From contig JBHGNT010000001.1 in assembly GCA_043228905.1 (NCBI GenBank), positions 29,946,001-30,010,000 on the forward strand: a DNA stretch of 64,000 nt. Direction: 5' to 3'. The notes under the pieces were generated by a model. It did no database searches. It had not been told where the DNA came from and was given only the letters and a program-made list of their open reading frames with translations. The stretch comes from Azolla caroliniana (Eukaryota > Polypodiophyta). A program made the translations under genes and the position numbers. Positions 35,734-49,000 of this stretch are shown piece by piece; the first letter of the stretch is position 1; each line of letters begins with the position of its first letter.

Positions 35734-36048
35734 TGTTACGGGCATGACCATATAATATCCTGTGGTGAGAATTTATTGTAGTATTCTATACACGTGGATA
35801 AGTGTGAGGGTTAAAAGAGAGTGAAAGAAGGGGAGGATTACTTTTAATCCTCAGGATTGAGACAACCCAAGTGTGAACTTGCCTGGGAGCCTTGGGTCAC
35901 ACTTGGCCTAATGGGTTGTCTCAATCCCGAGGATTAAAAGTAATCTTCCCCTTCTTTACACTCTCTTTTAACCCCCACACTTATCCACGTGTATAGAACA
36001 CTACGGTAAATTCTCACCATGGGATATTATATGGTCATGCCTGTAACA
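35734..36048. mobile_element. 315-bp foldback element made of two head-to-head LTR 3' halves, 5-bp target duplication GCAGC
   Basis: It begins TGTTACGGGCATGACCATA and ends TATGGTCATGCCTGTAACA. The whole element is a near-perfect palindrome with arms of about 150 bp around a short centre (ACTTGCCTGGGAGCCTTGGG region). GCAGC flanks both sides (35729-35733, 36049-36053). The right arm aligns with the 3' half of the solo LTR at 13539-13974 (CACACTTGGCC, GGGTTGTCTCAAT, ATTAAAAGTAATCTTCCC, ATGGTCATGCC, then TTACA or TAACA); the left arm is the reverse complement of the same sequence and reaches slightly further into the LTR. It lies in the presumed 5' intron of the trihelix-like gene. Confidence 0.85.
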
Positions 36049-36264
36049 GCAGCAGAGGAAAGAAGGCAAGATTTCCTCACAACTTGGGGTTGGTCTGGGC
36101 TTCTCTTGGATTCAATCACAGCAACATGACATGGAGAATCTTCTCTTGTGCACACATCTTCTCAGCATTCTCATAGAGCGACCTTCATTGCTGCAGTTGT
36201 ATATAGCATGTTTGTACTGTCCTCAAAATTACGAAGCAACAGCAAATTTTTACCTGTTTTCCAT

Positions 36265-36424
36265 AGAGAGAGAGAGAGAGAGAGAGTGACCAGAGGGATG
36301 TAGGTCAGTTTTATACTGTCTGGCAGAGACCAGAAGTTCATGTATTCAACACCTACATTCTGCAAAGCAATTCTTCAATGTGTGTGTGTGTGTGTGAGTG
36401 AGTGAGAGAGAGATAAAGAGAGAG
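36265..36424. repeat. Microsatellites: (AG)11, (TG)9 and GA-rich tract
   Basis: AG repeat at 36265-36286, TG repeat at about 36379-36396, then a GA-rich stretch to about 36424, just upstream of the coding exon of the trihelix-like gene. Confidence 0.7.
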
Positions 36425-36612
36425 AAAGATTTTAGAGGTGTTTATGCAGCTGCAGATTGAAGAGTTGTGAGGAACTACGTGCTTCTAAAGGTTTGACAAA
36501 TGTCGGGTGATGTGATGGCTTCAGGTTTTTACTGCATACCCTAATCTTCTTGAGTTCATCAGATAATTCAGGATAGTCAAAATCTTTTCTCATTTTTCTT
36601 CCTCTGTTAGAT

Positions 36613-37821
36613 GCCGCTTCTAGTGTAGTTCTAGCATCTATAAAAGTAGAGGAAAGCATCGCCGAACCAAATAATGGAACCCCGCTCCCTCCATCATCAA
36701 TAGATGCACACAGTTCTCAAACTGAACAAGTTCAAATTCAAGCGCAAGCGCAAGCTCAAGCTCAAGCTGAACCAATTCCTCCAACTGTGGTTGCATCCAA
36801 TTCGGTTTCACCATCTGAAGCAACTATGGGATCTGTTGGGAATATTTTATCTTCAGTTTCAGCTCCGACCAGTAGCACATTGATAGTGGAAGGAAGTAAT
36901 ACCATTCAACCAACCTCGGCCTCCACTTCTGTTCTACCTAACTCTACTCCTCTTTTAGAGAGTGCCCATTTGGTACCCGAACGAGGAGAGGATATCTCAC
37001 TTAATGAAGAAACACTGGTAGACAAATCAAAGGCCAAGAAACGGTCAAAACGAGCATCACTCGACCCTGAAGGTCGGGATGTAAATAAAACGAAGGAAAA
37101 GATCCGATGGAAAGATGTGTGGGTAGCTCAGCTTATTCATATACGAGGAAGAATGCACCCAACATTCACTAATCCTCAAAGGCAAAGGGTAGACCTGTGG
37201 CAAATCGTTGAGCGTGAGATGACCAACAGTTGCTTTGGATTTGATAAGGATTCGGAAGCTTGCCGGAAAAAGTGGCTCAGAGTCTATAAAGAATACAAAG
37301 ATGATTTGCACCTCTCTAATAAAGACGAATCACAAAAGTGTCGATTCTATGATTTGATTGACTTTTACATGGGGGCTCGTGCCATGAGTAACAATATCAA
37401 TAATAGTAATAATAATAATAATCACTTGTTCCATGCGGAGGTTGTGCCTATATCCAAGCATCCTCCATTTCCTCTCATGAATGAGGTAAATGTAAAGGGT
37501 GAAGATAGTGGAGCTATTATATTACATCCAAATCCAGATGGTATTAGAGCTTCAGAGGGGATAACAAAGAAGCAACAAAAAAGACCTCGGGTTACTGAGA
37601 AACCTCTTATAATAGAGAAGCCACAACCAATGCCAGAGCCAACAGAAGCTTCCCCTCCACCCACAAAAAAAGCCCATACAAAAACGGTCCACACCATGCT
37701 CTCGGAACTTGTATGTATTGGTAAGGAAATGCTCCAGGCGACGAGAGAATATGAGAATGAGAAGATTTCAGTCCTCCATTCGATGAAAGATATGCTCGGC
37801 CGCATAGCCAAGAAGATGTGA
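36613..37821 (+). CDS. Trihelix / Myb-SANT-like DNA-binding protein (5' start unresolved)
   Basis: An acceptor CTCTGTTAG| at 36610 opens a frame that runs to the TGA at 37819-37821, up to about 402 residues. The first in-frame ATG is at 36826; the frame upstream of it looks coding (AASSVVLASIKVEESIAEPN, then a Gln-Ala repeat), so translation may start in an unseen upstream exon. The single Myb/SANT-like domain is at about 37100-37368: RWKDVWVAQLIHIRG, VDLWQIVEREM, GFDKDSEACRKKWLRVYKEY, RFYDLIDFYM, with spaced aromatic residues as in GT-type trihelix domains. It is preceded by a basic KKRSKR cluster and followed by an Asn-rich run, a KKQQKRPR cluster, a Pro-rich linker and a C-terminal helix (MLSELVCIGKEMLQATREYE) that may dimerise. 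A nuclear transcriptional regulator is likely; targets unknown. Confidence 0.75.
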   Translation, partial: AASSVVLASIKVEESIAEPNNGTPLPPSSIDAHSSQTEQVQIQAQAQAQAQAEPIPPTVVASNSVSPSEATMGSVGNILSSVSAPTSSTLIVEGSNTIQPTSASTSVLPNSTPLLESAHLVPERGEDISLNEETLVDKSKAKKRSKRASLDPEGRDVNKTKEKIRWKDVWVAQLIHIRGRMHPTFTNPQRQRVDLWQIVEREMTNSCFGFDKDSEACRKKWLRVYKEYKDDLHLSNKDESQKCRFYDLIDFYMGARAMSNNINNSNNNNNHLFHAEVVPISKHPPFPLMNEVNVKGEDSGAIILHPNPDGIRASEGITKKQQKRPRVTEKPLIIEKPQPMPEPTEASPPPTKKAHTKTVHTMLSELVCIGKEMLQATREYENEKISVLHSMKDMLGRIAKKM

Positions 37822-40521
37822 TTTTTTCTTTACTTCTCTTTAGTTGTTTCCTTTTTATATAGGTAAAGAAAATGTTAAAATGTCATGCTAGCACTACTTT
37901 CTGTTAATTTTAGTTTACTAATAGAACTTACCACGTTGACATCACGAGAATGGCAACAGGCAATTGACTCAAAAACTCTTGATTTTTGGAAGTATCTCTA
38001 CTTATGTCTATAGTAGCCATTTCTTTGTAGTTGGGGGTCAGGGGGAGGGGGGAAGAGGAATGGGGGAATATGGAAATTTGAACTTAAAAAGGCTTTCTTG
38101 CCGATAAGGTGTTGGAATTGAAGAATCAGCGGAAAACACGAGAAAGCTGAAATCACTGGAAAGCTTCGAGGATCTTCGGAAATTATGATATTTTTTTCCC
38201 AAAATGATTTTATCTTCATGCAATATATACATGCTTTTTAATGGCATTATCAAGCCATCTTGAGAGGTTTGAATGGTCAAGAATCTCTCTTATCCAGAAG
38301 AATGTAAACATGCAACCGATGAAATCTTCAAATAGTATCCAGCATAATGTCACACATTAATGTTTTACTTTTGGTTTGCAAACATTCTCTTAATTTTGGG
38401 TTTCACGTCTAAATTTGAGTAGTCATTACTTTTTATCATGTGATTTTTGCATACTATGATTTTTCTTTTCCAAAATTTATGAATCTTTCTTGCTTAATTT
38501 GCAATATGGTCGTTACCATGAGAATCCATCTATCTTTAATCTATAGAATCAGAAAGGGTATAACTTTGTCATTATTGGGCAGAAGATCATGGCATGTGAT
38601 TTGAAGGATCTAAATCTTTGTTTGAGTCCTTGTACGTACTGTTGAAACTAAGACATCAGAAAAGTGGTGTTGAGTAGGGCACCATGTTGACTCCTGTCTC
38701 CAACCTTGGGTCCCCTCAGGAAATACAACAATTCATGCAGCTACTACCTGCTTCACTATATGAGTCTACCAAGATACGTAAACCCTGTGATGTGCATCTA
38801 CATTTACTTTGGTAGAAAACGTGACAGTTCCATTTATGAATCGAGCCATGGGTTAAGTCAAGAAAAGTACAATCATGTGTATGTATCCAATCATATTTTG
38901 ATGAAAAGGCAGCCAATGTGGCATGGCGTGTCCTACCAATAATTTATATTTATCAAGTATAAGTTGATTGAACCAAAGAAGTAATCACAACATGAATTGG
39001 TCATTCCAAATGATTTGCAAATTGAACATTTGAATAAAGTAAGTCACATTCTGCAAAAAAATAAACTCCCAAATTGGTTCGCTTACGGTAGATCCTCAAT
39101 TGAATCGCTATAATATGGTTTGAGGTAGCTCTCAAGTTGGCCTCAAAAAATTTGAGTGGAAAAAATAAAGTAAAAAATAAAATCAGTTGTTATCTTTAAT
39201 TTAGAAGTGCTTTGGTCATCATGTCCTTTTTGAGTTAGCATTGTATCCAATAAAGATAAGATGGTGAAATGGAGTTTTGTCAATTGATTGTTGTGACTTA
39301 TAAAAGCATTCATTCGATCATAGGATTTTGGATAAATTCTCAATATATTCCTTGGATCATCAAATCCTCAAATGGATTTATCGTACCATCAAAATAATTG
39401 TTGGACAAAAAACTTGTCTAAGGATTCACCAGCTGAGTATTTGAGCAACACAAATACAATGTGTAAATATGACATCATTGTTTTCAAAAGTATATTAATC
39501 TATTTATCAAGAAACACAAGGCCTAACATCGTCGACTACTTGCAAAAGGGGTGTGTATATATACCAAAGTGAACCTAAACAATAGGCACAATATCACTAA
39601 GTACCAAAATGCACCATTTGAAGCCAATGTATAGCTGAGGTTACAAAAACTATTCTTTCAATTTTTTTTAAAGAATATATTGTTTTCTGCTCTACTTTGA
39701 GTGTTTATAATTTAAACTCAAGGCAATGCAAAATGCTATTTTAGAGTCATGCAAGTAGACCATGGCCTTTAGAACTATGGAACCTAGGTTTAATATACCT
39801 CGTGGGTATGACCATATTTGGATTGCCTAGTCTTTTGGCCCAATTCTAGAATTAACGAAAATTTTGGTCATTCATTACAAAACAATTGATCTTCATTATG
39901 CACGCCAATGATATCTATTATAAGTTTATATTAAATATAGAGCTCTTTGAGTGATGAAGGAATCTAGCACATGGCACATTACTTGTTTCATAAAGTGGTG
40001 ACCTCAAGCGTATGATTTAGGATGACAATCTCATCTTCCATTTCATGCAAAATTGTTTCGTTGGTGGCCAATGGTGAACATGTGGTCTTTGGTAGTGGAT
40101 GTTTTTTATATATATATAATGATTGAAGAGTTGCTAGAGATAGATTCCTTTTATGCCCATTCGTAAATCATGGGCTTGTTAATTTTGTTAACTAGGAAAA
40201 TCATTACCTACCGAACACAATGTTTTCCCTAAATAGATTTTGTTTAAAACTAATAAGCATACCATTTTCATTGATTGTGTTAGCCTTTGAAAGGGTTTTC
40301 GCTCATAGAGATAGAGCTTCATTGTACTCATCATATATGGTTATGTTTGAGTACCTTAGGTACGGGGTTTGTGGAGTATGAGAAATGGGTTCTTGTTCGA
40401 TGTTCTCCATGGACTATCACAATAGGCCCTAAGCTAAAAGGAACTTTGATTAGGAAGTTTTCGCAACTAAGCTCTCTCTTGGGCACCTTATCCTCATTTA
40501 TGTCATAACATCTTCATTATC

Positions 40522-40525
<4 letters not shown>

Positions 40526-40583
<58 letters not shown>
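40526..40583. repeat. (AG)n microsatellite
   Basis: About 25 uninterrupted AG units followed by a short imperfect tail. Confidence 0.85.
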
Positions 40584-40585
<2 letters not shown>

Positions 40586-43500
40586 TGTGTTTCTTTTGCT
40601 AAATGGATGTGGAGAATAGTAAGCATCAATTTGTTTTTGGTTAATAGCACGATTGGTTTGGAATGCAATATGTGGAGAGTAGAGTGGGGCCCAACTTCAA
40701 AGTTATTGTTGAGTACTTAAAGTATTGGGGGCTATGGTTCTATTGGAGTATAAGAAATGCCTTCAATTTTGTTTTGCAAGTTGGGTTGAAGAAATACGTT
40801 ACGAGGTTAAAAGGATTTCTTTTGTGGCAAATTTCATTGTTGTAAAATCAGGGAATCTATCACATGAAGGGCAACAAGGGCATAAGATCTCCACCATAGC
40901 TTGATGTGGCGAAGGTGATAAAAATACATTACAATAATGTGCAATAACATTTCTACTCTCAAACTAGATCTATCTTATAAATTAAGTCCCAATATTTGAG
41001 AAACTAAACACATCAAGTGGAACATGGTTATAGTTACATGATCAAGTTACAAGATACACATTTTCCTACTCCTTGATAGATGCATGTTTTCGGAAAATAC
41101 ATTATTATCTTCAAAAATATAAATATATTATTAAGGAAAAAGAAAAATCCCTTTAAAAAGAAAAAGCGAGAGATAAAACAAATATATCATAAGTGAATAG
41201 CATTTTATGGAATTCCAACAAAGATTCCTATTCTTGAATCTTCACAAACAAAAGAAATTGGAAATTCTTTTTGTTTCACTAAGAAAAAAGAATGTCATAT
41301 GGTGGTGGCATTTCCATTTGGCATGGTCTAAAGACATTATATTCACTCAAATTTCACGGGCTTTGGTGTGCGGTCTGTTAATGTTTGAACTTGGCATGGT
41401 ATGTAAAGAAAAAAGGCTTTGATGAACCCAATCCATCACAACCTCAACGATGAACTTGTCACACAAACACTTTCAAGGATGAACATTGTTACACCATGTA
41501 TAATGCAATGCCTTTGGTGCAGTAGAAAGATGTTCCTCTTGCTTTTTATCATGTCAGTTTTCATTATTGGCATGACTATATCTTTCATCCAAGGACCAAC
41601 ACCTCATTCAATTCCACAATTTTGTTGTACAGAACCAACCTAGAAGATGACACGTTATATTTTCGCCATTTTCCAAAGTGTAGTCCTCAAAGAACAAACA
41701 TAATCTAGCCACATACATATTGGTACATGTTGAGAGCAATGTGTGATAAAGGCTTGTTGCCTTTTGATTAAAAAAAATAGATTTATTGAAACATTTCCCC
41801 ACATTGTTTCAATATTTTAATATATTTGAATTTAGTCGTGTTACTTCCTTTGATGCAATGCAAAACTTGGAATTTCATGGAAATGTTGGATAATAAGAGC
41901 ATTACTCAATCAAAATTCTCATATTTTTGACGATATATAGAGATTAAAATATTATAGCTTGCACCACCATAGTTATTCTATAGCAAGGTTCTCTCATTCA
42001 CTTATTCCTAACCTTGAAACTTAATGACAATTATTCTATAGCAAGGTTCTAAGGGTGGCAAGAGAAGTAGCAGGAAAAACTCTAGAAACACCTTTGGATT
42101 CCAGCAAATGTCATAATTTATCAATATTTTGCAAAATGCCCTTGTCAAACAATTTTATGCACTATTTAAATAATGTCAATTTCCTTTTTCTCAATTACAT
42201 ATGTCATTTGAGCTAATAGGGCAATACCAAGCAACATCACGAGGAAAGAAAAAAGAAAAAACCAAGGGTATGTTGAAGCTTTTTGCTTGAGTAAAAGATC
42301 ATGTTTGCAAAGCTATATCGAAAGTATTAGGAAAACCACCCAATTTTCAAATATGATGAATGTGAGCATTATGACAAGGTGCACTTCCCAAGTAGGCTGA
42401 CGCCACAGCTAACTTACAATTGCAAGAAATTGATCTTGAAAGTTTAATGTATGTAAAATGCTTTAATTTTCAATGTAAATAAATGGTTTTGATTGACTCT
42501 AAGGTACTTTGCCTCTCACTCTCTTTAAAAGTTAGCTAAAAAGTGTGAAGTATTAAAGGATTTTAAGAGCATCTAAGGAATGACATCCTTTTCAAATGCG
42601 ATAAAGGTGAACCGATCTCATTTTAATCCATTGCCTCTCTGCTATTAATTTGCTTTCCTTGTGTTCCATCCGCTTTATTCTCTTTAAGTTGCACCCTAGA
42701 ATTTTATGAGATGTTTGCCCCATATATAGGCAAGTAAAAATCTTTTTGTGCTTGTCCACTACCTTAATATAGAGACGGTCGTGTTTTTATTCCCTCGACC
42801 AAAATGTCAAGGCATTGGTATGCCTTTTGCATGTTGTAAAAGGTTCTAGGATTGACACACTAGCTAGTTGGTTTTTTTTCCAAACAAGTTGATTGTGTGT
42901 ATTCTATGAAACGTCTCATTAAATTAGCAAATCAGCATGTCATAATTGTCCAAAAGATAAAGTGGAACACCTATTTGGGTCGACGAAGCGTTATAGCAAA
43001 TTCAATCTCCAAATCTTCTTAAACTAGCTCTTGATGATTATAGTACGAACCCTCAAGAAATGCCTTGAATATGAACCATATGAATACATTACGGCTAGTC
43101 ATCATGATGTACTTATTAGCAAACTTCAGCATTTTCCATGACAAGTTTTTGTGAAATACTGCGTGTTTCTTGGAATGTTACTCAATATATTGTTATAGTC
43201 ATTGGGAATGATCAAATCAGCATTCCTTTTTTGCAAAGCTAATTCATAGAGTTAACATTTTGAGAAAGGAGTGTCCATATGTTTTTCTTTTTTAATTTGG
43301 ATATTTTTTTGTTGTAAATTTCAAAATTGATTGCCCATTCTCCCTTTTGTTTGTTAATCCCATAATGGATTTACAAACTCTCTAATATTAAGCATAACCA
43401 CATGGGAACTCAAACTTTCGTCCTAACCATGAGATAGACTTTATTTTCTTATACACCAATTACTCAAACTTTAACATGTGACTGTTCATCTATCCATTCC

Positions 43501-45518
43501 CCTTGGCATCCACAAACAAAATCGTATTCGTTTCGACACTATTCCATCCCTATAACTCAACTCAAATTTGTACAACTAGTGCTCACTAGCCATGGCACTA
43601 TGTGACTTTCAATTAATCAACATAAATTGTGGATAGGATGAAAATGCAAATAATTTCGTCTTTCTTCAATTTATGTGGCATTTGATGGATAATTTCAACT
43701 CAAATGTTTTCTTTTGGAACTCATTTAATGAACTGTCAATTTTTGAACTAAGTTCATGCTACCTACTTTCTTTATTTTGGAAAGGCAAAGAGTACTACTA
43801 GATGTTTCCAGTCGTCATTAATATAATTCACATGACAGTTTTGTCTTCATTATCAACTAGCGGATTGTTGTTCTATTCTTCAATAGAAAATCTCTACAAA
43901 GTCCGCAAGTGTTAAAGACACATCATTCCTTACCAATGGTACATATGTTGTGCTTTCAAGGCTTCTTCCCTTTTCCATAGGAATATGAATATGTGTATCA
44001 TCATGTTAAGTTGTTTCTCAATTAATATAACATGAAAAGAAAGTGTGCTCTCTTACAATTCTTCATGATTACTACTTTTTCCTATCCCCAATTCTTACTT
44101 GGCCCAAAATTGTCATTGTTTTGTAAGGCTTTTGATTGTTTCTGAGGGTAGCCTTAGGTCACCCCCTAAAATGAATTGAGAGTGCCTTTTTCATTAGCAT
44201 GGGAACAATGTTATGTCCACCATAACCATGATGGCAATGTATGGGGGTGTAAATCTTGGAATGGTGGTTCGACTTGCTACCTAGTATTGCAAAGCCTTGG
44301 AACCCTATGAGTACCATGTTGCACCTTCATACATGAGAAGTTGGAAAACTTTACAATGAGCAAGTTAGGAAATTCATTTCTTTGTATGACACTTTCACAA
44401 ATCATATCAATTGATTGCCTTCCATAAGCCATGGGTATGAGATTTTGAAAGTTGAAAAGCATTATGATCTTCTCAACTCTTTATCATGTTGGGGAAAAAA
44501 GTTTGTAACTAATAAACCAAGTAACTCAATCATTTTGATGACATTTCTAAAATGTGAGGAAAAGCACAAAGTTTTACATAGGCAACTTGAAAATTTCATC
44601 ATTTGGCATTAGGTCCACTTATTTTATATTATGAATAGACATTTATTGTGTCTTGTGTCTCATCGCTTCAGAACAAAACTTTGGTATGGGCAAAGTGTAT
44701 ACTTCATCATTAGAAGTTGTCACGAGCTATGTCATAAATATTGGCATTTTATGGTCTCAGTGTAAAGAAGTCCCGGTCTTTAATAAAAAGGTACAAAACT
44801 TGTATGCTATAACACATTAAATGTGTGAAATTGAATGAACGACATATGTGCTCATTAAAGATCCTTACCTAGCAACACCCATGCTCAATATATGTAAAGC
44901 AATGAACAATCCAAGCATCCATTAAGATAGTTATGTAAGCACACGGAAGTTATGCTCAATAATGTTTCGTATCGGGCATATAGTAAAAAAAACTATCTCA
45001 TGCATATATATGTTGTGAAGCCAAGCCAAAAATACAATTGGTATTGTGTTCCTAAAATCAACCGACCAAACGTCATTTTTTTATCTCGACTATGCTATTG
45101 AACCCACTGAAAAGGTTTTCACTTTATAGACGGTCACAATGTACTTTTAGTTAGTAGATATTTCACCCTCCTTTATGCAATATCATGTAAAAATTGTGTG
45201 CTACATATTTAATTGATCCTCTAGATGTTATGTTGTTAGTGATAAATACTTGAAGATATTGAATGACCTTTGAGTATCCTAAATGATGTAAAATCATTTT
45301 CTCGTTGATTACTGGTTTAAGCATCATCATCATGGAGAGCTCACAAATCATTCATGAAACTTGTCTTGGTGACTTATTTTAAATATAGTGATGCTCCAAC
45401 TACAAAAATGTAAATAACAATGATGTTCCAACTACTGTAATTTATGTTGTTTTGTTCTGTTGCCATGAAAACTATAACTTTTAGTTACATGTACATGTAC
45501 AACTATGTGCATACCACA

Positions 45519-45560
45519 TATAAATACAAATACAAATACAAATACAAATACACACACACA
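45519..45560. repeat. Hexanucleotide array (AAATAC)5 then (CA)n
   Basis: Five AAATAC units run directly into a CACACACACA stretch, about 530 bp upstream of the WW-gene start codon. Confidence 0.75.
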
Positions 45561-45981
45561 TCTTATCACAAACAAAAAAACATGCACTTGCAGTTATATG
45601 CATATATAAATTTGCACTTACTGTGTACTACAAAAGTAAAATAAAACATTGGCAATTTATGGCTAATGGTTAAATGTTGGCTTATTTGAGAGTATGGATT
45701 GTGCTTTTTACATGTTTGTACAGTCTATGTCCACGTCATTCTATAATATGCAATGAATATAGATTTTGCCTATTAGTGTCAACAACTGAGAGATGCATTA
45801 AAGACTTGGGGGTGTCACAATTAGTTTGTTATGTATGGTTTAAAGAACTTGTTTCTCTTACTTCCGAAGATAAACTATATAAGATTGACGTGATGTTGGA
45901 GAGTATCTAAAGCTCTATGTACATTCACGTGTAAAGTTGATGTGTTCACCTTGAAAATAAGTTAGCATTCATTTTCCTCAT

Positions 45982-45989
45982 CTATAAAA
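45982..45989 (+). promoter_or_regulatory. TATA box of the WW-domain gene
   Basis: CTATAAAA lies 99 bp upstream of the ATG at 46088. With the usual 25-35 bp spacing this puts the transcription start near 46015 and the 5' leader at about 70 bp. Confidence 0.6.
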
Positions 45990-46087
45990 GAGCATTACAT
46001 AATGTTGGAAGGAGAAGTCATTCACACCGAAGTTGATTTATCATTCTTAGAGTCATACAATGTAGTACTTGGGGCTAGTGATCTATC

Positions 46088-49000
46088 ATGTATTTAGATA
46101 ATCAACAAGTAGCAATTAGCTTTCCCAACCAACAATACTCACTTAAAACCCTAGAAATGGAACCCAAAGAGAGCTACAATAATAATTTAATAGAGAATCC
46201 TACGGTAACAAGCCGTTCTAATGCCTACAAGGTTATGAGTAATTCTCATCACAATGATGTGTTTGAGAACAATAGTCATGGAAACTTCTTAGAGAACCTA
46301 GAGATTAATGGAGTACGTAGTTGCATGAATCATATTGGTGGCAATGAGAATTGTAGCTCCAAAAGGAAGAGGGACTGGTTGAGTACCTTACGTACTCCTA
46401 GCCAATATAGTGCAAAGAATTGTGTAAACTCCTTGATCACTAGTGTCAAGGTTAGCAATGGATCGAGCTTGCCTCCAGGATGGGAACAATACATGGATCT
46501 CAAGGTACATAACAATTTATATTAAGACATTTAAGACTTTCATTGATAATTTATAAATTTGTCTTTAGTTTTATAGTTTTTTTTAACTAGTTTATAACTC
46601 CTCATTTAATTGGTTTATGACTTATGGATAAGCAATTTCTTATTCTTAACATGGTGGGGATAATTGTTACATGACTAATGGTTTTGGACTATATATATGC
46701 ACAACTTAGTAAATGAGGCTTGTGTAAGCCGTTTACTTTGAATATAGAAAAGAGACTTTGGTATCTCTATAAATATGGTTCTTCTTCAAAGCCCAAGTGA
46801 AGTTAGCTTCAATTGAAAAGTCTTGGCCAACTATTTCCAAGGTAGGTTATCTCTGAATCTATAGTCATTAATGGTGGCCCAAACTACTTCCTATAGAAAA
46901 ACTCATATGGTGTTTATGACTTATGGATAAGTAATTTCTTATTCTTAACATGGTGGTAATAATTGGTACATGACTAATGGTTTGGACTATATATACGCAC
47001 AACATATTAGTAAATGAGGCTAGTGTAAGCCGTTCACTTTGAATATAGAAGAGAGAATTTGGTATCTCTATAAATATGGTTCTTCTTCAAAGCCCAAGTG
47101 AAGTTAGCTTCAATTGAAAAGTCTTGCGAAGTCTCACACTTCTTAGTCTTTCCAAGGTAGTTTATCTCCAAATCTATAGTCCTTAATGGTGGCCCAAACT
47201 ATTTCCTATAGAAAAACTCACGTGCTTGGGTTGTTAGAACAAGTTTGCCTTCTATATGTATTAGTATTTCCAAAGTGATTATGGTATTGAATAAGGACCT
47301 CACATTAGCATGTAATTATCATAATGAAGAGGACCGAATGATCATGCATTCAACCCGTATATTCCGCAATGACATCTAGTAAGGTAGTTGTGAGTTTTGA
47401 AATTGGATGCATGGGTTTGTAGCAATTTGGCTTACAACTACGGTATATGATAAAAAACGAAGAGATAGACTTGAGATTATGTGACATTTTTTACACACAC
47501 ACCCCAAAAATTTAATCATCTCTAGAGTGCCAATATGTGACATCTCTAATTTCAAACTTCCTTTAGATGAAAAATTATGCCGATTTTTACGTGCTCACCT
47601 TGAGGGAATGAATCCATCTGGAAGATAAAGATTTCCATGTAGTTTGCTTGCATCAATGTAAGTAACAATCGGCAACGGTTTGAACTGTACCGTGAAATCG
47701 CGGCTTAACGGTTTGAACTGTTCGGTTCGGTTTCAACAGTTAGAAACTGCGGTTTAAATGGTTCAACGTTTTTTTGTTTAAAAAAAAAAAGGTTTTAAAA
47801 TTTTAAAATTTTGTTTTTAAACAATCTTTTTATTTTCAGGCCTTCTTCTCACATTTTGGGAAAATCTTTAAAATTTTGAATTTTAAAATAATGAACATTT
47901 AAAATTTTGAATTTTGACCTAAGTTGAAAACTGAAACCGAACAACGAAACCACAATTTTAACAATTTGAAATTTTTTTAACGGTTTCGTGGTTTAGTTCA
48001 AGTTTCAAAAAAATTTAACGGTTCCGTTTTGACAAACCGAACCGTTGCCGATTGTTAAATATAAATCATCTGTGGAGCTGCCCTTCTAGAGACAAATCTA
48101 TAAGTCATCCTTTTCAAACGTAATATCTAAAGAACTAGGGACGAATAAATTGTATACAATAATATTTACTTTTATGTAGGTGACATTGTATATTTATAAC
48201 CTCTCGGATTTATTTTTTCTAGCATTTCGTTGAGAGCTGCGTGTGATGAGTTTCCATGTTAAACTCATTCACAAAATGCAAAAATATTTACCAAATGTGC
48301 AAAGATGAGACAATTTATTTATCACATTGTACATTGCTTATAATGACTTTTTTGTGTTCAAGCCTAGGCTTGAAAGGTGTGACAAAGGGAGCATTGATTG
48401 CTAGCATAGAATTCACTAGGCCTTTAAACCAAAATAAATCATGAGACTACTTAACAAGCGAACGAAATCAGTAGTTGGCCATGCAATTCCAATATCATTA
48501 TTAGCTCATCTAGAAACTTATCCCAAGATGAACACTTCCTTGGGGAAGAAGTTGTGGTTCAAGCAAAACCATTTCTTTGGCTCAACGAGAGTCCAACTAG
48601 AAGAAGACACTTGGTACTTTCCAAAAGAGATGCTAACAATTTTGAAAATCATATAAAAATAAACTTATAAGTTTCCTATGAGTAGAATGGAATGCAAACT
48701 AATTGCAAATACTTTTAAATTGACTGATGAATCCTAAATTAAAATGTGCATTTGCTTGTTTAAAATTAGAATAATCAAGTTATTATTTTGGTTTAATATG
48801 TTGAGATTAGTAACCAATGATATTGACAATCATTAGAATGGAATGCATTTAAGTAATTGCAATACGTTTTTAGTGATGACTCCTAAGTTAAAAACGTGCA
48901 TTTGTTGTTTAAACTTAGAATAATCAAGTTATAATTTTGGGTTAATATGTTGAGATTAGTAACCAATGATATTGACCATCATTAGAATGGAATGCATTTA

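Larger units (their letters stand above)
37822..45981. other. Long intergenic stretch, no gene recognised
   Basis: 8.2 kb of AT-rich sequence. Frames are short and unrecognised. Within it lie an (AG)n tract at 40526-40583 and an (AAATAC)5 hexamer array at about 45519-45550 followed by (CA)n. I see no complete transposable element. Confidence 0.45.
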
